This document shows, piece after piece, positions 16,913-25,085 of a stretch of DNA of 64,000 bases. Positions within the stretch are counted from its first letter, which is position 1, and each line of letters begins with the position of its first letter. The stretch spans positions 1,178,001 through 1,242,000 of the forward strand of contig NZ_FOZE01000002.1 in the NCBI RefSeq assembly GCF_900113225.1, in the 5' to 3' direction. Origin of the DNA: Mitsuaria sp. PDC51. GTDB taxonomy: Bacteria > Pseudomonadota > Gammaproteobacteria > Burkholderiales > Burkholderiaceae_C. Both the position numbers and the translations under genes were made by a program. The notes under the pieces were generated by a model. It was not told the DNA's origin and did not search any database. It worked only from the letters and a program-made list of their open reading frames with translations.

Positions 16913-18208
16913 TCAGGGACGAGCGTCGGCGCTACCGAGCCGGCGATCGATCTCCGCGGAGAGGCGGTGGGCTTGAGAGAGCGCGGTGAAGTACTGCCCG
17001 CGCGCCTGCAAGAAGGTGCGCTGCGCATCCAGCACATCCAGGAAGCCGAACTTGCCCAGCTCGAAGCCGCGGCGCGCAGCCTCGTAGGCGGTCTGGGCAC
17101 CGGGGAGCACATCGCGACGCAATGCCTCGATCTCGTCGGTGCGCGCGTCGAGCTGGTCAACGGCCTGCAGCACCTCGGAGCGCAGACGCTGCTCTTCCGC
17201 TTGGGCCATCGCCTGCGCCGCGTCGCGCTTGCGCAGCGCCTGGAACTGAGCGCCCTGGTTGCGGTCGAACAGCGGAATGGGAATCGAGACGCTGATCAGC
17301 GGCTGGGTGCGGCCGATGTCGGGAGCGCGTTGCGCGCCGAGCCCCACCGTCACGTCGGGGACGCCGCGAGCTCGTTCCAGATTGAAGGCGGCTTCCGCGC
17401 GCTGAACCTCCATCTGGGCCCGACGCAGGATCGGGGAGCTCTGGATGCGGTCACCAAGGGTTTCAGCACCAGGCAGAACCGGTAGCGCGTCAGGGCTGCC
17501 GTCAACCAAGGAGATCGATCCCTGAGGTACCCCCATCACCGCGCTCAGCGCCTTCAGCGCTGCGGTGAGGTCCGCCTGAGCCAGGCGTTGCTCGATCCGA
17601 GCGGTGGATTGCGCGACACGGGCACGCGTCTCCTCGGTAGGCGACACCTTGCCCGCAGTCACGCGACGACCCACGGCGTCCGCGCCGTTGGTAGCGATGC
17701 GCAGAGACTCCTCAGCGACTTTCACGCGTTCCTGCGCGATCAACACGTCGAAGAAGGCCTGGATGGCGCCGGCGCGCGTTTCAGCACGCTGCGTCTCCAA
17801 TTCCAGCGCTGCAACATCGCGGGTGCGTTGAGCCAGTTCGACGCGAGCGGATCGCTTGCCTCCCAGCTCGATGGTCTGGCTGAGCGTCACCTGCGTCGTA
17901 CGCGTGGCCTTGCGGGTGTCCTCGGTGCTCAGGCCGAGCGTGGGATTCGGGATCAGGCCAGCCTGACGAATCGCGCCGTCGTTGGACTCGAGCTCGTACC
18001 CGAACGAGCGCAAGAGCGGGTTCTGACGCAACGCCGTTTGCACGGCCGCATCGAGCGTCAGTCCGGATTGAGGGTAGACCGTACCGGCCGCCGAAGCGGC
18101 GGCAGAGGCCGCGGCCTCAGGGGTTGCGGGACGGGACTCGCCAGCTTGGGCGAAGGCTTGAACTTGGAATAGTGCCGCACAAGCAAGCGGCACAAGCAAT
18201 CTGCGCAT
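16913..18208 (-). CDS. czcC: Outer-membrane channel CzcC of the metal RND pump
   Basis: A 431-residue TolC-like outer-membrane factor. A signal peptide (MRRLLVPLACAALFQVQAFA) is followed by two repeats of the OEP helical barrel fold, with typical stretches TLDAAVQTALRQNPLLRSFGYE, TLSQTIELGGKR and FDRNQGA (GLGAQRAPDIGRTQPLISVSIPIPLFDRN region). It forms the exit duct for CzcBA. First of the czcCBA genes; czcI lies 104 bases upstream. Confidence 0.95.
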   Translation of the reverse strand: MRRLLVPLACAALFQVQAFAQAGESRPATPEAAASAAASAAGTVYPQSGLTLDAAVQTALRQNPLLRSFGYELESNDGAIRQAGLIPNPTLGLSTEDTRKATRTTQVTLSQTIELGGKRSARVELAQRTRDVAALELETQRAETRAGAIQAFFDVLIAQERVKVAEESLRIATNGADAVGRRVTAGKVSPTEETRARVAQSTARIEQRLAQADLTAALKALSAVMGVPQGSISLVDGSPDALPVLPGAETLGDRIQSSPILRRAQMEVQRAEAAFNLERARGVPDVTVGLGAQRAPDIGRTQPLISVSIPIPLFDRNQGAQFQALRKRDAAQAMAQAEEQRLRSEVLQAVDQLDARTDEIEALRRDVLPGAQTAYEAARRGFELGKFGFLDVLDAQRTFLQARGQYFTALSQAHRLSAEIDRRLGSADARP

Positions 18209-18311
18209 CGAAAACTCCAGGGTTGTGGAAACAACTCGAAGGATTCGACGAAGGCAGCGCGGCTCAAGCCGCTAAAGGAGGAACAGGAAGGAACCCGCTG
18301 CGATCGCCGAA

Positions 18312-18683
18312 TCAGGCGATGCGCCAATTGGGGCGTTCCGGATGATCTGGAGCGCGGGTCGAAAAGACTTGCTCGCTCAGTCCGCGCATGACCTGCGCGC
18401 TGAGATCTGCGAGCGCCATGCTGCTGCCTGAGACCGGCTTGGCAGCACTGAGATGGCACGTTCCGCAGTCGTTGTCCAAGCCGACCTTTCCGGGCTTGGT
18501 CTTGTCGCCAGGCAGAGGCTTCTTGCCCTGGGCCAGTTGACCGGCGTCAGCGTGCGAATGCACGTGATGACCGAAGTGGCTGGCTTCACTTGAACTCTCG
18601 TGCTCGCAATAGGCCGCCGCTGCACCCCAGGTGAACTGGAAGGGCATCAGCACCAGCAAGAAGATGGAGAGCCAGCGACGCAT
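18312..18683 (-). CDS. czcI: CzcI-like periplasmic regulator/metal-binding protein
   Basis: A 123-residue protein with a signal-like N-terminus (MRRWLSIFLLVLMPFQFTWG, then AAAAYCEHE). It has a His-rich segment HFGHHVHSHADAG and a CGTCH motif, the hallmarks of CzcI in Cupriavidus czc operons, where it lies directly before czcC and affects czc induction. Here too it is directly before czcC on the same strand. A hairpin at 18704-18727 separates it from the czcE-like gene upstream. Confidence 0.85.
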   Translation of the reverse strand: MRRWLSIFLLVLMPFQFTWGAAAAYCEHESSSEASHFGHHVHSHADAGQLAQGKKPLPGDKTKPGKVGLDNDCGTCHLSAAKPVSGSSMALADLSAQVMRGLSEQVFSTRAPDHPERPNWRIA

Positions 18684-18703
18684 GGGTGGCAGTCTAGTAG
18701 AGG

Positions 18704-18727
18704 CCGACGGTTCGGTGGAACCGTCGG
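18704..18727 (-). terminator. Strong hairpin between czcE (second copy) and czcI
   Basis: A 10-base perfect stem pairs 18704-18713 with 18718-18727 around a 4-base loop. It lies 51 bases after the second czcE-like gene and 21 bases before the czcI start. No T-run follows on either strand, so it may be a weak or factor-dependent terminator, an attenuator, or an mRNA stabiliser that lets czcE be made in excess over czcICBA. Confidence 0.6.
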
Positions 18728-18777
18728 TCTAGCCTTTAGGGGACACGAGTGGGCATTCGGGCACAGCCCGATGGAAC

Positions 18778-19119
18778 TCAGCTGCCTTCGGACTCGTTGC
18801 GGCTGACGTAGACCGTGAAGTTCGCGTTAGCGAAGCCTTCCGGTGCGATGACGGGCAGGTTCACGGCGCGATGTTGCGCGGAGTCGAACTTCCACGTGAA
18901 CGTCTTGGCGCCGTCGCGAAACTCGACGATCTGGCCGCAGTCAACGTTGACGAAGCCGCCTTGCTTGACGTCGACCACCTTGTCGGCCTTCACGGCGGCG
19001 ACAGGCAGGCCGTGGGGCGAGCGGCCGTTCATCAGGAGCTCCGGCTGGGTTGCAGCTTGGGCGCCAGCGGTCAGCATCACGGCGGCAACGGCGGAGAGGA
19101 TCGACATGGAAACCTTCAC
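18778..19119 (-). CDS. czcE: CzcE-like periplasmic metal-binding protein (second copy)
   Basis: A 113-residue paralogue of the protein at 4887-5231. It has a signal peptide (MKVSMSILSAVAAVMLTAGA, cleavage after QAA) and the same core: ELLMNGRSPHGLPVA, VNVDCGQIVEFRDGAKTFTWKFD, and a C-terminal FTVYVSRNESEGS. The single conserved Cys in (E/D)CGQ is kept in both copies. The two differ enough to be an old duplication. Its promoter shares the CzcR-like box, the 30-base gap and the TTCTAAAGT of the first copy, at the same distance of 107 bases from the start. It leads the czc gene run on the minus strand. Confidence 0.85.
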   Translation of the reverse strand: MKVSMSILSAVAAVMLTAGAQAATQPELLMNGRSPHGLPVAAVKADKVVDVKQGGFVNVDCGQIVEFRDGAKTFTWKFDSAQHRAVNLPVIAPEGFANANFTVYVSRNESEGS

Positions 19120-19185
19120 TTTATGTACTCCTTGTTCGTGAACGTGACCCCCGACGGAGGCGACACAACGTTCATCGCGGAGTGA

Positions 19186-19241
19186 ACTTTAGAAGTCGGC
19201 ACCTTCCAGCAAACCGTGCGTGTTGATTACAAAACTGTCAG
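19186..19241 (-). promoter_or_regulatory. CzcR-like operator box C and promoter of the second czcE-like gene
   Basis: The plus strand at 19226-19241 reads ATTACAAAACTGTCAG. Read on the minus strand, exactly 30 bases later comes CTTCTAAAGT (19186-19195). Box-to-start distance is 107 bases, identical to the other czcE-like gene, although the sequence between is otherwise different. The box overlaps the last codons of the mgtC-like gene by four bases. Confidence 0.72.
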
Positions 19242-19738
19242 CTTCGGAGAGTGGCACGGTCGGCCGCAGACGCAGGTTGAGCACCTGCGGACACCCCTTC
19301 ATCGTCGGTGCGCGCGACCTCTTTCAGCGGCGCCATCCAGCGAAGCGTGGCGTAGGTCACCAGGCTGAGGATCACCGCGATGTCATACAGGCCGTAGCCC
19401 ACCGCACCGCCGACCGCGCCGGTCGCCCAAAGACTTGCCGCAGTGGCTGTTCCCGAAGCGCCGGCAGAGTGCTTCAGGATCGCCCCACCTCCGATGAAGC
19501 CGACGCCGGTGATGAGACCTTCCAGGATGCGGGCCTGACCGATCGAGTCGATGCCCAGTACCCGGATGGCGACCAGCACGAAGCCACAACTGGCGATGGC
19601 CACGAGAGGGAAGGTGCGTATGCCAGCGCTGCGCTCCTTGCGCTCCCGGTCCCAGCCGATGGGCAACGCAAGCACGTACGCGATCGCCAAGTCCATCACG
19701 TGGGAGGCGATCTCGACCCAATTCACTTGACCTGTCAT
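19238..19738 (-). CDS. MgtC/SapB family membrane protein
   Basis: A 166-residue protein of the MgtC/SapB family. It has about four to five membrane helices with the family motifs GWDRERKERSAGIRTFPLVA and LEGLITGVGFIGGGAIL, then TAASLWATGAVG. MgtC-type proteins help bacteria cope with low magnesium or acid and bind the F1Fo ATPase in some species; the role of the short form here is not known. It ends in an Ala/Asp tail (SAGAQPASAADRATLRS). It is upstream of czcE on the same strand, with the czcE operator box at its 3' end. Confidence 0.88.
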   Translation of the reverse strand: MTGQVNWVEIASHVMDLAIAYVLALPIGWDRERKERSAGIRTFPLVAIASCGFVLVAIRVLGIDSIGQARILEGLITGVGFIGGGAILKHSAGASGTATAASLWATGAVGGAVGYGLYDIAVILSLVTYATLRWMAPLKEVARTDDEGVSAGAQPASAADRATLRS

Positions 19739-19915
19739 ATGTGGCTCCTAGCCGTTTGATAGTGAGAACGATCGGCAACGCGGCAAGCGTTAGGCATTCC
19801 TGACAACACCGTAATCGCGCCGTCAGCGGCTTGCCCGCAGCGGCAACTCATCATGGCGACGCACTGGGCAGCCACCCGGCCACCAGCCCGCCAACCACGA
19901 TGTATCGGAGCGACC

Positions 19916-20281
19916 ATGTCCATTCTTCGCCGCCTGTTCAGCGGCCACCACAGCGGTGGTCACGGACGAAGTGATCACCACGGCGGGCATCGCCGTCTCG
20001 GCGACCCGAGGTACGACTCGCATGGCAGTCGGAATTCGGGATGGTCGGAACCGTCGCCGCCGCCAGTGGCGCGCTCCAACGAACGGCATGTCGCCTGCAT
20101 GCGCTGCGGCGCGAGCAACAACGCTGCAGGTCGCTTCTGCACCCAGTGCGGCTTCGCGCTGCGCCCCACGGCTTGCGGGAAGTGCGCCGAACCGCTCGGC
20201 ACGGAAGGCAAGTTCTGCCCAAATTGCGGCACACCCATTCCCGCCGCGTCTCCAGCTTCGTCTCCCGCTTCATCTGGTTGA
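19916..20281 (+). CDS. Small double zinc-ribbon protein
   Basis: A 121-residue protein. The N-terminal half is rich in His and Gly (LFSGHHSGGHGRSDHHGGHRR). The C-terminal half has CxxC pairs CMRC, CTQC, CGKC and CPNC, forming two zinc ribbons of the DZANK type. ATG 19916 has GGAG six bases upstream; the frame is also open from 19853 without such a site. The last 12 bases overlap the 3' end of the lipoprotein gene on the other strand. A zinc or other metal-binding role in the cytoplasm is likely given the context, but not shown. Confidence 0.7.
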   Translation: MSILRRLFSGHHSGGHGRSDHHGGHRRLGDPRYDSHGSRNSGWSEPSPPPVARSNERHVACMRCGASNNAAGRFCTQCGFALRPTACGKCAEPLGTEGKFCPNCGTPIPAASPASSPASSG

Positions 20282-20689
20282 ACCTCGCTCGTCTGGACGT
20301 TCGACCTGCAATGGCGGTGCTTCGCCGTCAGCGAGCTGTTCGATTGGTGCTTCGCAGGAGCCTGGCTTGACGAGGACAAAGCGCGAGTCTGATGTCGGAC
20401 GGGTCGTTCCCGCCGGCAGCAGAAGGATCCAGCCTCGATGGTTGCTGCGGTAGCTGGTCAGGGCGAAGGGAGCTGTCGTGTCTTCCGGTCGGCGGCAATC
20501 CAGAGTCGCAGCTGGCACCTTGAACTCTGCCGCGGGGCGAACCGCCCACAGCGTCGCAAGACGCCAACCCTGGTTTTCGAGATGGGTCGGCACCCCTGGG
20601 GTCGTGCAGCCCCACAGGAAGAGCGCCAGCGTCACCAGGACGATGCCCCAGTGCGGCCTGTGCCGATCGATCTGCTTGGCTCGCCCCAT
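20270..20689 (-). CDS. Small lipoprotein of unknown function
   Basis: A 139-residue protein with a signal peptide ending in a lipobox (LALFLWGC, then TTPGVPTH), so it is probably anchored in the outer or inner membrane. The rest is a compact domain with a Cys in TLDCRRPED and another in KPGSCEAP. No family was recognised. ATG 20689 has GGTGGAA just upstream; the frame is open to 20758. A CzcR-like box lies 80 bases upstream. Confidence 0.6.
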   Translation of the reverse strand: MGRAKQIDRHRPHWGIVLVTLALFLWGCTTPGVPTHLENQGWRLATLWAVRPAAEFKVPAATLDCRRPEDTTAPFALTSYRSNHRGWILLLPAGTTRPTSDSRFVLVKPGSCEAPIEQLADGEAPPLQVERPDERGSTR

Positions 20690-20768
20690 TTCCACCCCCG
20701 TGTGCTCGTCGATTGCCGAGAAGGGTCGAACTGTGGGACTGACAGCCCCGCCAAACACTGACCGCGGG

Positions 20769-20784
20769 ATTACAAGACTGACAA
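20769..20784. promoter_or_regulatory. CzcR-like operator box D between the lipoprotein and pgm genes
   Basis: The plus strand reads ATTACAAGACTGACAA, followed by CTTCGG as in box C (which continues CTTCGG after one G). It lies 51 bases before pgm and 80 before the lipoprotein gene. The TTCTAAAGT element of the czcE promoters is not found at the 30-base position on the lipoprotein side, so which gene it serves is unclear. Confidence 0.5.
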
Positions 20785-20835
20785 CTTCGGATCGTTCAAG
20801 GCTTCAGCGCCTCACGACCGGACCAAGGAACTCTG

Positions 20836-22497
20836 ATGACGACACGCATTTCCCCTCGGGCCGGCCAACCGGCGCGCGAGGAGGACCTCATCGATGTGAG
20901 CGCCCTGCGGGGAGCCTATTTTTCGCTGATTCCCAACTCCGAGGACCCTCAGCAGCGCGTGCGCTTCGGCACATCAGGGCACCGCGGCTCGTCCTTGGAT
21001 GGATCCTTCAATGAGCGGCACATCTGGGCGATCACGCAGGCCATCTGTGACTATCGAAAGAGCGCAGGCACGACGGGACCGCTTTTCCTTGGCATCGATA
21101 CCCATGCGTTGTCCCTGCCCGCGTGCACGAGTGCCCTGGAGGTTCTCGCGGCCAATGGCGTTGATGTCCGTGTGGCACCGTCGGGCCAGTTCACGCCAAC
21201 GCCTGCTGTTTCCCTTGCGATCCTCGACTTCAACCGGATGCACGCGCCTGGTCCCCTGGCCGACGGCATCATCGTGACCCCCTCCCACAACCCACCGAGG
21301 GACGGCGGGTTCAAGTACAACCTTCCGCATGGCGGGCCGGCCGACAGCCACGCCGCGTCGGTGATCGAGGAGCTGGCCAACCAGCATCTCGCGGAGCACT
21401 GCAAGCGCGTGAGACGCGTTGAAGTTGCCAGGCCATTGGCCTCCGGTGCCGCGCGCCCTTACGACTTTCTGCAGCGCTACGTGGTGGCGCTGAGCCACGT
21501 CATCGACCTTCAAGCGATTCGAGAGTCGGGCATCCGCATCGGCGTCGACCCGATGGGCGGCGCCGGCCTCATGTACTGGGAAGCCATTGCCGACAGGTAT
21601 GGTCTCCCGCTGACCGTCGTCAACGCCAACATCGACCCCACGTTTTCGTTCATGCCGCTGGACTGGGACGGCCAGATCCGCATGGACCCGTCTTCCGCGT
21701 TTGCCATGCAGGCTCTCACGCGTCAGTGTTCCTTGTTCGACGTCGCGTTTGCTTGCGACACGGATCATGACCGGCACGGCGTCGTATGTCCGAGCAGCGG
21801 CTTGCTGCCACCCAACCACTTCCTCAGCGTCGCAACGGACTATCTGCTGATGCACAGACCTCAGTGGCCCATGACGACCGCAGTGGGGAAGACCGTGGTG
21901 ACCACGTCCATGATCGACCGGATCGCACAGGCCATGGATCGCCGCGTCCTGGAGACTCCGGTGGGCTTCAAATGGTTCGCCCAGGGGCTCCATGATTGCG
22001 AGCTGGCAGTGGCATGTGAAGAAAGCGCTGGGGCCTCGTTCTTGCGGCGTGACGGGTCGGTGTGGACCACTGAGAAGGATGGGATCGTGGCGGGGCTGCT
22101 CGCCGCGGAGATCACCGCCCGTGCCGGGGCGGATCCCGGGCTGTACTACCGCACGTTGAGCGCAACTCTCGGTTCGACCTGGTCAGATCGCATCGATGCG
22201 CCGGCTACACGGGGTCAGCGAACTCGGTTGGCCAACGCGAAAGCCGAAGACTTTCAGCAGCGCGTGCTCGCCGGCGATGAGATCACGCAGGTGCAAACGA
22301 GAGCGCCAGGCAATGATCAACCGATCGGCGGCATCAAGCTGACGTCGCGACGCGGCTGGGTCGCGATGCGTCCCTCAGGTACCGAGGACGTATACAAGGT
22401 CTACGCGGAGAGCTTCGAAAGCGAGGAGCATCTTCAGATGCTGCTTTGCGATGCACTGTCGCTTGCCGACGGTGTGATGGCAGATGCGGAGGCCTGA
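20836..22497 (+). CDS. pgm: Alpha-D-glucose phosphoglucomutase
   Basis: A 553-residue phosphoglucomutase of the E. coli Pgm type, converting glucose-6-phosphate and glucose-1-phosphate. RFGTSGHRGSS is near the N-terminus, the catalytic serine lies in IIVTPSHNPPRDGG (near residue 149), the metal-binding loop is CDTDHDRHG (canonical DxDxDR form), the sugar-binding loop is CEESAGASF, and the phosphate-binding loop at the C-terminus is MRPSGTEDVYKVY. It overlaps the gtrA-like gene by 14 bases, pointing to supply of glucose-1-phosphate for UDP-glucose and surface glucosylation. Confidence 0.95.
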   Translation: MTTRISPRAGQPAREEDLIDVSALRGAYFSLIPNSEDPQQRVRFGTSGHRGSSLDGSFNERHIWAITQAICDYRKSAGTTGPLFLGIDTHALSLPACTSALEVLAANGVDVRVAPSGQFTPTPAVSLAILDFNRMHAPGPLADGIIVTPSHNPPRDGGFKYNLPHGGPADSHAASVIEELANQHLAEHCKRVRRVEVARPLASGAARPYDFLQRYVVALSHVIDLQAIRESGIRIGVDPMGGAGLMYWEAIADRYGLPLTVVNANIDPTFSFMPLDWDGQIRMDPSSAFAMQALTRQCSLFDVAFACDTDHDRHGVVCPSSGLLPPNHFLSVATDYLLMHRPQWPMTTAVGKTVVTTSMIDRIAQAMDRRVLETPVGFKWFAQGLHDCELAVACEESAGASFLRRDGSVWTTEKDGIVAGLLAAEITARAGADPGLYYRTLSATLGSTWSDRIDAPATRGQRTRLANAKAEDFQQRVLAGDEITQVQTRAPGNDQPIGGIKLTSRRGWVAMRPSGTEDVYKVYAESFESEEHLQMLLCDALSLADGVMADAEA

Positions 22498-22969
22498 CGC
22501 AGGGTCGCCGCGCGCGGAACCTGCGCAAGATCCTGGTGGGTCAACCGATCTCGCCATTGATCACGCGCCCGCAGCTGCAGCCAGCGTTCGCCCGCTACGC
22601 TTCTTTCTGGTTGGCGTCGCTGCCACCATCGTTCACTGGGTTGTCGTCGCCGCCACCGTCTCGACTTTCGGTTGGGAGCCTTTGAGGGCAAATCTGGTGG
22701 CGTGGCCGACGGCCGTGGGCGTGTCGTTCATCGGCCACCAACGTTGGACGTTTGGTTCAAGGCGAGCTGCCACGAGAAGCGCGGCCCCAAGGTTTCTGGT
22801 GGTGTCACTCGCCGGCTTCGTCCTCAACCAGGTCATGTTCGCATTGCTGCTGCGATGGACCGAACTTCGGTACGGCGCTGCACTCGCGGTGGTGCTGCTG
22901 CTTACGGCAAGCGTGACCTACCTCGCCAGCAACCTGTGGGCCTTCTCTGCTCCATTGGATCGACCATAG
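22484..22969 (+). CDS. gtrA: GtrA-family membrane protein
   Basis: A 161-residue protein with four membrane helices (for example FFLVGVAATIVHWVVVAATV and FLVVSLAGFVLNQVMFALLL) and the GtrA-family motifs, including HQRWTFGS and YLASNLWAF. GtrA proteins are thought to flip undecaprenyl-phosphate-glucose across the inner membrane. The ATG at 22484 lies inside the 3' end of pgm; the first 35 residues are poor in family features, so a later start is possible. Its usual partner GtrB is at the left edge of the window on the other strand. Confidence 0.85.
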   Translation: MRRPDAGSPRAEPAQDPGGSTDLAIDHAPAAAASVRPLRFFLVGVAATIVHWVVVAATVSTFGWEPLRANLVAWPTAVGVSFIGHQRWTFGSRRAATRSAAPRFLVVSLAGFVLNQVMFALLLRWTELRYGAALAVVLLLTASVTYLASNLWAFSAPLDRP

Positions 22970-23054
22970 CTGCTGCCGAAGTGCGGACCACCGCCGGTCT
23001 TGGCGAATTCCGCATCGCGACTGGACGTAGTTGCCACCGCTAGGCTTCTTGAAC

Positions 23055-24692
23055 TCAGAAGCTCTCGCGAAGCGGGATGCCCGCCAACCGGAGTGCTTGA
23101 CGCTTCAAGGCATCCTTGCGTGACCACTCCGGCGTATTGTGGTGATCACCGCGCTGCACCTCCTCCACATAGGTCACGTAGCCGGCTTCGTTGCATACGA
23201 CTATGTCAAGTTCACAGTTCTGTAAGTACATCCAATCCTCAGCGCTGAAGTGCGGCTTGAGCGCTCGCACGTCGACCAGACTGCGCATCGGATAGTTGGG
23301 AACCACAATGGAGCTTGGCAACTCGGCGCGAATCCGATGGAAGGCGTTGCACTCGGTGTTTGACCTGAACAATCGCGTCGACGTTGCCTCCGGTGGGAGG
23401 GAGGATTCGCCTTGCAGAAAGTAAGGATTGAGCACGAGCCGCCCGCGAGTGCTGCGGTGAAGCGCCTCACACATCCATCCCGAGCCTTCGGCATAAAGCT
23501 GCACGCTGGCGCCGTCTACGACGAGCGTGATGGCCTGCTCGGAGACTTCTAGGTGGCGAACGCCAGGAGTATCTAGCGCTGCGCTGGACAGCCAAACTGC
23601 CGCTTTATCCAAGGCCTCCGTCGCTTGCTCGTCGTGCAACCAGCGCTGGGTCTCGGAGCTCCAGATGGGCCACGACGCCGCTGTCATCAGCTGTTGGAAG
23701 GAGTGGCACTCGGGCAGCCACTCTTCAGTTACCCGATAGATCAGCCTGTAGCGCTCGGCCAAACCGAGGATTTCGTTTTTCTTCCCATTGTGCTTGCTCA
23801 GGTACATGTTCAAGCAGTTGAGAAAATCGTCCCCGTCTTTCGGTTTGAGCTCGATCAAGGCTCGTAGGGCCTTGTTGGGGTCGTTCTTGTGGAGCACCCA
23901 GTCCCGGCGCATACGGTCCTGGTCCGGTGTCGGCTCTTGGTGCATCTTCAGGCGCTCCAACTCCCTCTCGTAGGTTGACATAGCTCTGGGTGATTCGTCA
24001 GCGACAAGCTGGCGCAGGTCGGAGGCGAGGCGATTGTTCAAAGCAGCGCAGAAACGACAGTCGCACGACTTCGACGAGACTCTCGCGTCCGTTGTGTCCA
24101 AGCTGTGTCGGCAACGTTGGCAACTGAACATGCCGCGGAATAGCAAGGCTGGGTTGGCGACGTCTAGCGTCTTGAGGCGATAGCTTCCGTCCTCGCCGCA
24201 AGCAGGACAACGAACCTTGGCTTCAAGTCCAATGTCCAAGGACGCGAGATTCGCGAAGCTGATGCTCTTCGCGTTCTTCCACGGGGACGCGTTGCCGGTT
24301 TCGAGCAACATCCGAAGCGCTTCGAGGGCCGCCAATTTTGCGAAGACTTGGCGAAGCGTTCGAGCCTGTGGCTCCAGTGGACCGTTGGCGCCATTTCCGA
24401 AGACGGGCGGCCGTACAACGGACTTGGCCGCCGTGGCCGTTCGTTGGTCCAATATCTCCGAGAGGTAAGTGAGGACAGCGTCGCTTTGCTCCGGTGTGCA
24501 TGCGGCAACCAACTCAGCGACGGCGGCGTGAATGACAGGCTGCAACATGCTAGCCAACGCAGCCTGAATCTGCTCTCGATCGAGCGACACTTCTGCCCGG
24601 TGCCGATGGTGAAGGCGAGCAAGCCTCTCCCTTCCGGCATCAGAAATCAGTGGGATCTCGTGCGCGCTGGAACGCCACCTCATGAGCCGCAT
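23055..24692 (-). CDS. Zinc-ribbon protein with C-terminal DUF2726 (nuclease-like) domain
   Basis: A 545-residue protein of unknown function. The middle has two zinc-binding groups: CPACGEDGSYRLK with CQRCRHS, then CDCRFC. The last about 110 residues (RSNTECNAFHRIRAELP to the end AGIPLRESF) fit DUF2726, a PD-(D/E)xK-like fold: the acidic residue in ELDIVVC and the E-x-Q in YVEEVQRGDHH stand where the active site is expected. The N-terminal 170 residues are helical. ATG 24692 has GAGG five bases upstream. It stands alone, convergent with gtrA. Lone large proteins ending in a restriction-type fold on Tn7-like elements are often phage defence, which is the best guess here. Confidence 0.65.
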   Translation of the reverse strand: MRLMRWRSSAHEIPLISDAGRERLARLHHRHRAEVSLDREQIQAALASMLQPVIHAAVAELVAACTPEQSDAVLTYLSEILDQRTATAAKSVVRPPVFGNGANGPLEPQARTLRQVFAKLAALEALRMLLETGNASPWKNAKSISFANLASLDIGLEAKVRCPACGEDGSYRLKTLDVANPALLFRGMFSCQRCRHSLDTTDARVSSKSCDCRFCAALNNRLASDLRQLVADESPRAMSTYERELERLKMHQEPTPDQDRMRRDWVLHKNDPNKALRALIELKPKDGDDFLNCLNMYLSKHNGKKNEILGLAERYRLIYRVTEEWLPECHSFQQLMTAASWPIWSSETQRWLHDEQATEALDKAAVWLSSAALDTPGVRHLEVSEQAITLVVDGASVQLYAEGSGWMCEALHRSTRGRLVLNPYFLQGESSLPPEATSTRLFRSNTECNAFHRIRAELPSSIVVPNYPMRSLVDVRALKPHFSAEDWMYLQNCELDIVVCNEAGYVTYVEEVQRGDHHNTPEWSRKDALKRQALRLAGIPLRESF

Positions 24693-25042
24693 GGTCACCT
24701 CTATCTGCGAAACCGTAGATCGCAGTTATCTCATAGACCTCTTCGTCCCCGACGAGGCTGCGGGCCCCAGGCACGAGCCTCCGTCATCGAGAGAGTGCAC
24801 ACGCGGAGCTGCCCGGACCTTTGCGCAGATGTCTGGACGCTTCATGCTGACGCGGCTTGGACTTTTTGCACCGAGGCCAGTGAGGGGGGGGCCGACGCTT
24901 TAGGTCTGGAGAGACATCGGCACCTTGTCGCGAAGCAGCTATGACCGGTCCGACCAACGAATCGCCAGCGCCGGTCTGGACGTGTCGGCGAGATGGAGAC
25001 GGAGTGGGAGAGAGGGGAATTTACTTCCTGGTCGCAAAGAAA
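24693..25042. other. Gene-poor interval with no recognised element
   Basis: About 350 bases between the start of the DUF2726 gene and the terminator of the toxin-antitoxin operon. It must hold the promoter of the DUF2726 gene. Short frames exist on both strands, but none has a ribosome site and a protein-like composition together. A run of eight G lies near 24883-24890. Confidence 0.5.
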
Positions 25043-25064
25043 AAGGCCCGCAGATGCGGGCCTT
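25043..25064 (-). terminator. Terminator of the toxin-antitoxin operon
   Basis: A 9-base perfect stem pairs 25043-25051 (AAGGCCCGC) with 25056-25064, loop AGAT. On the minus strand it is followed by CCTTTTTCTTT. It lies 22 bases after the antitoxin stop codon. Confidence 0.9.
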
Positions 25065-25085
25065 GGGGCGCGAGCGGAAGACGTC

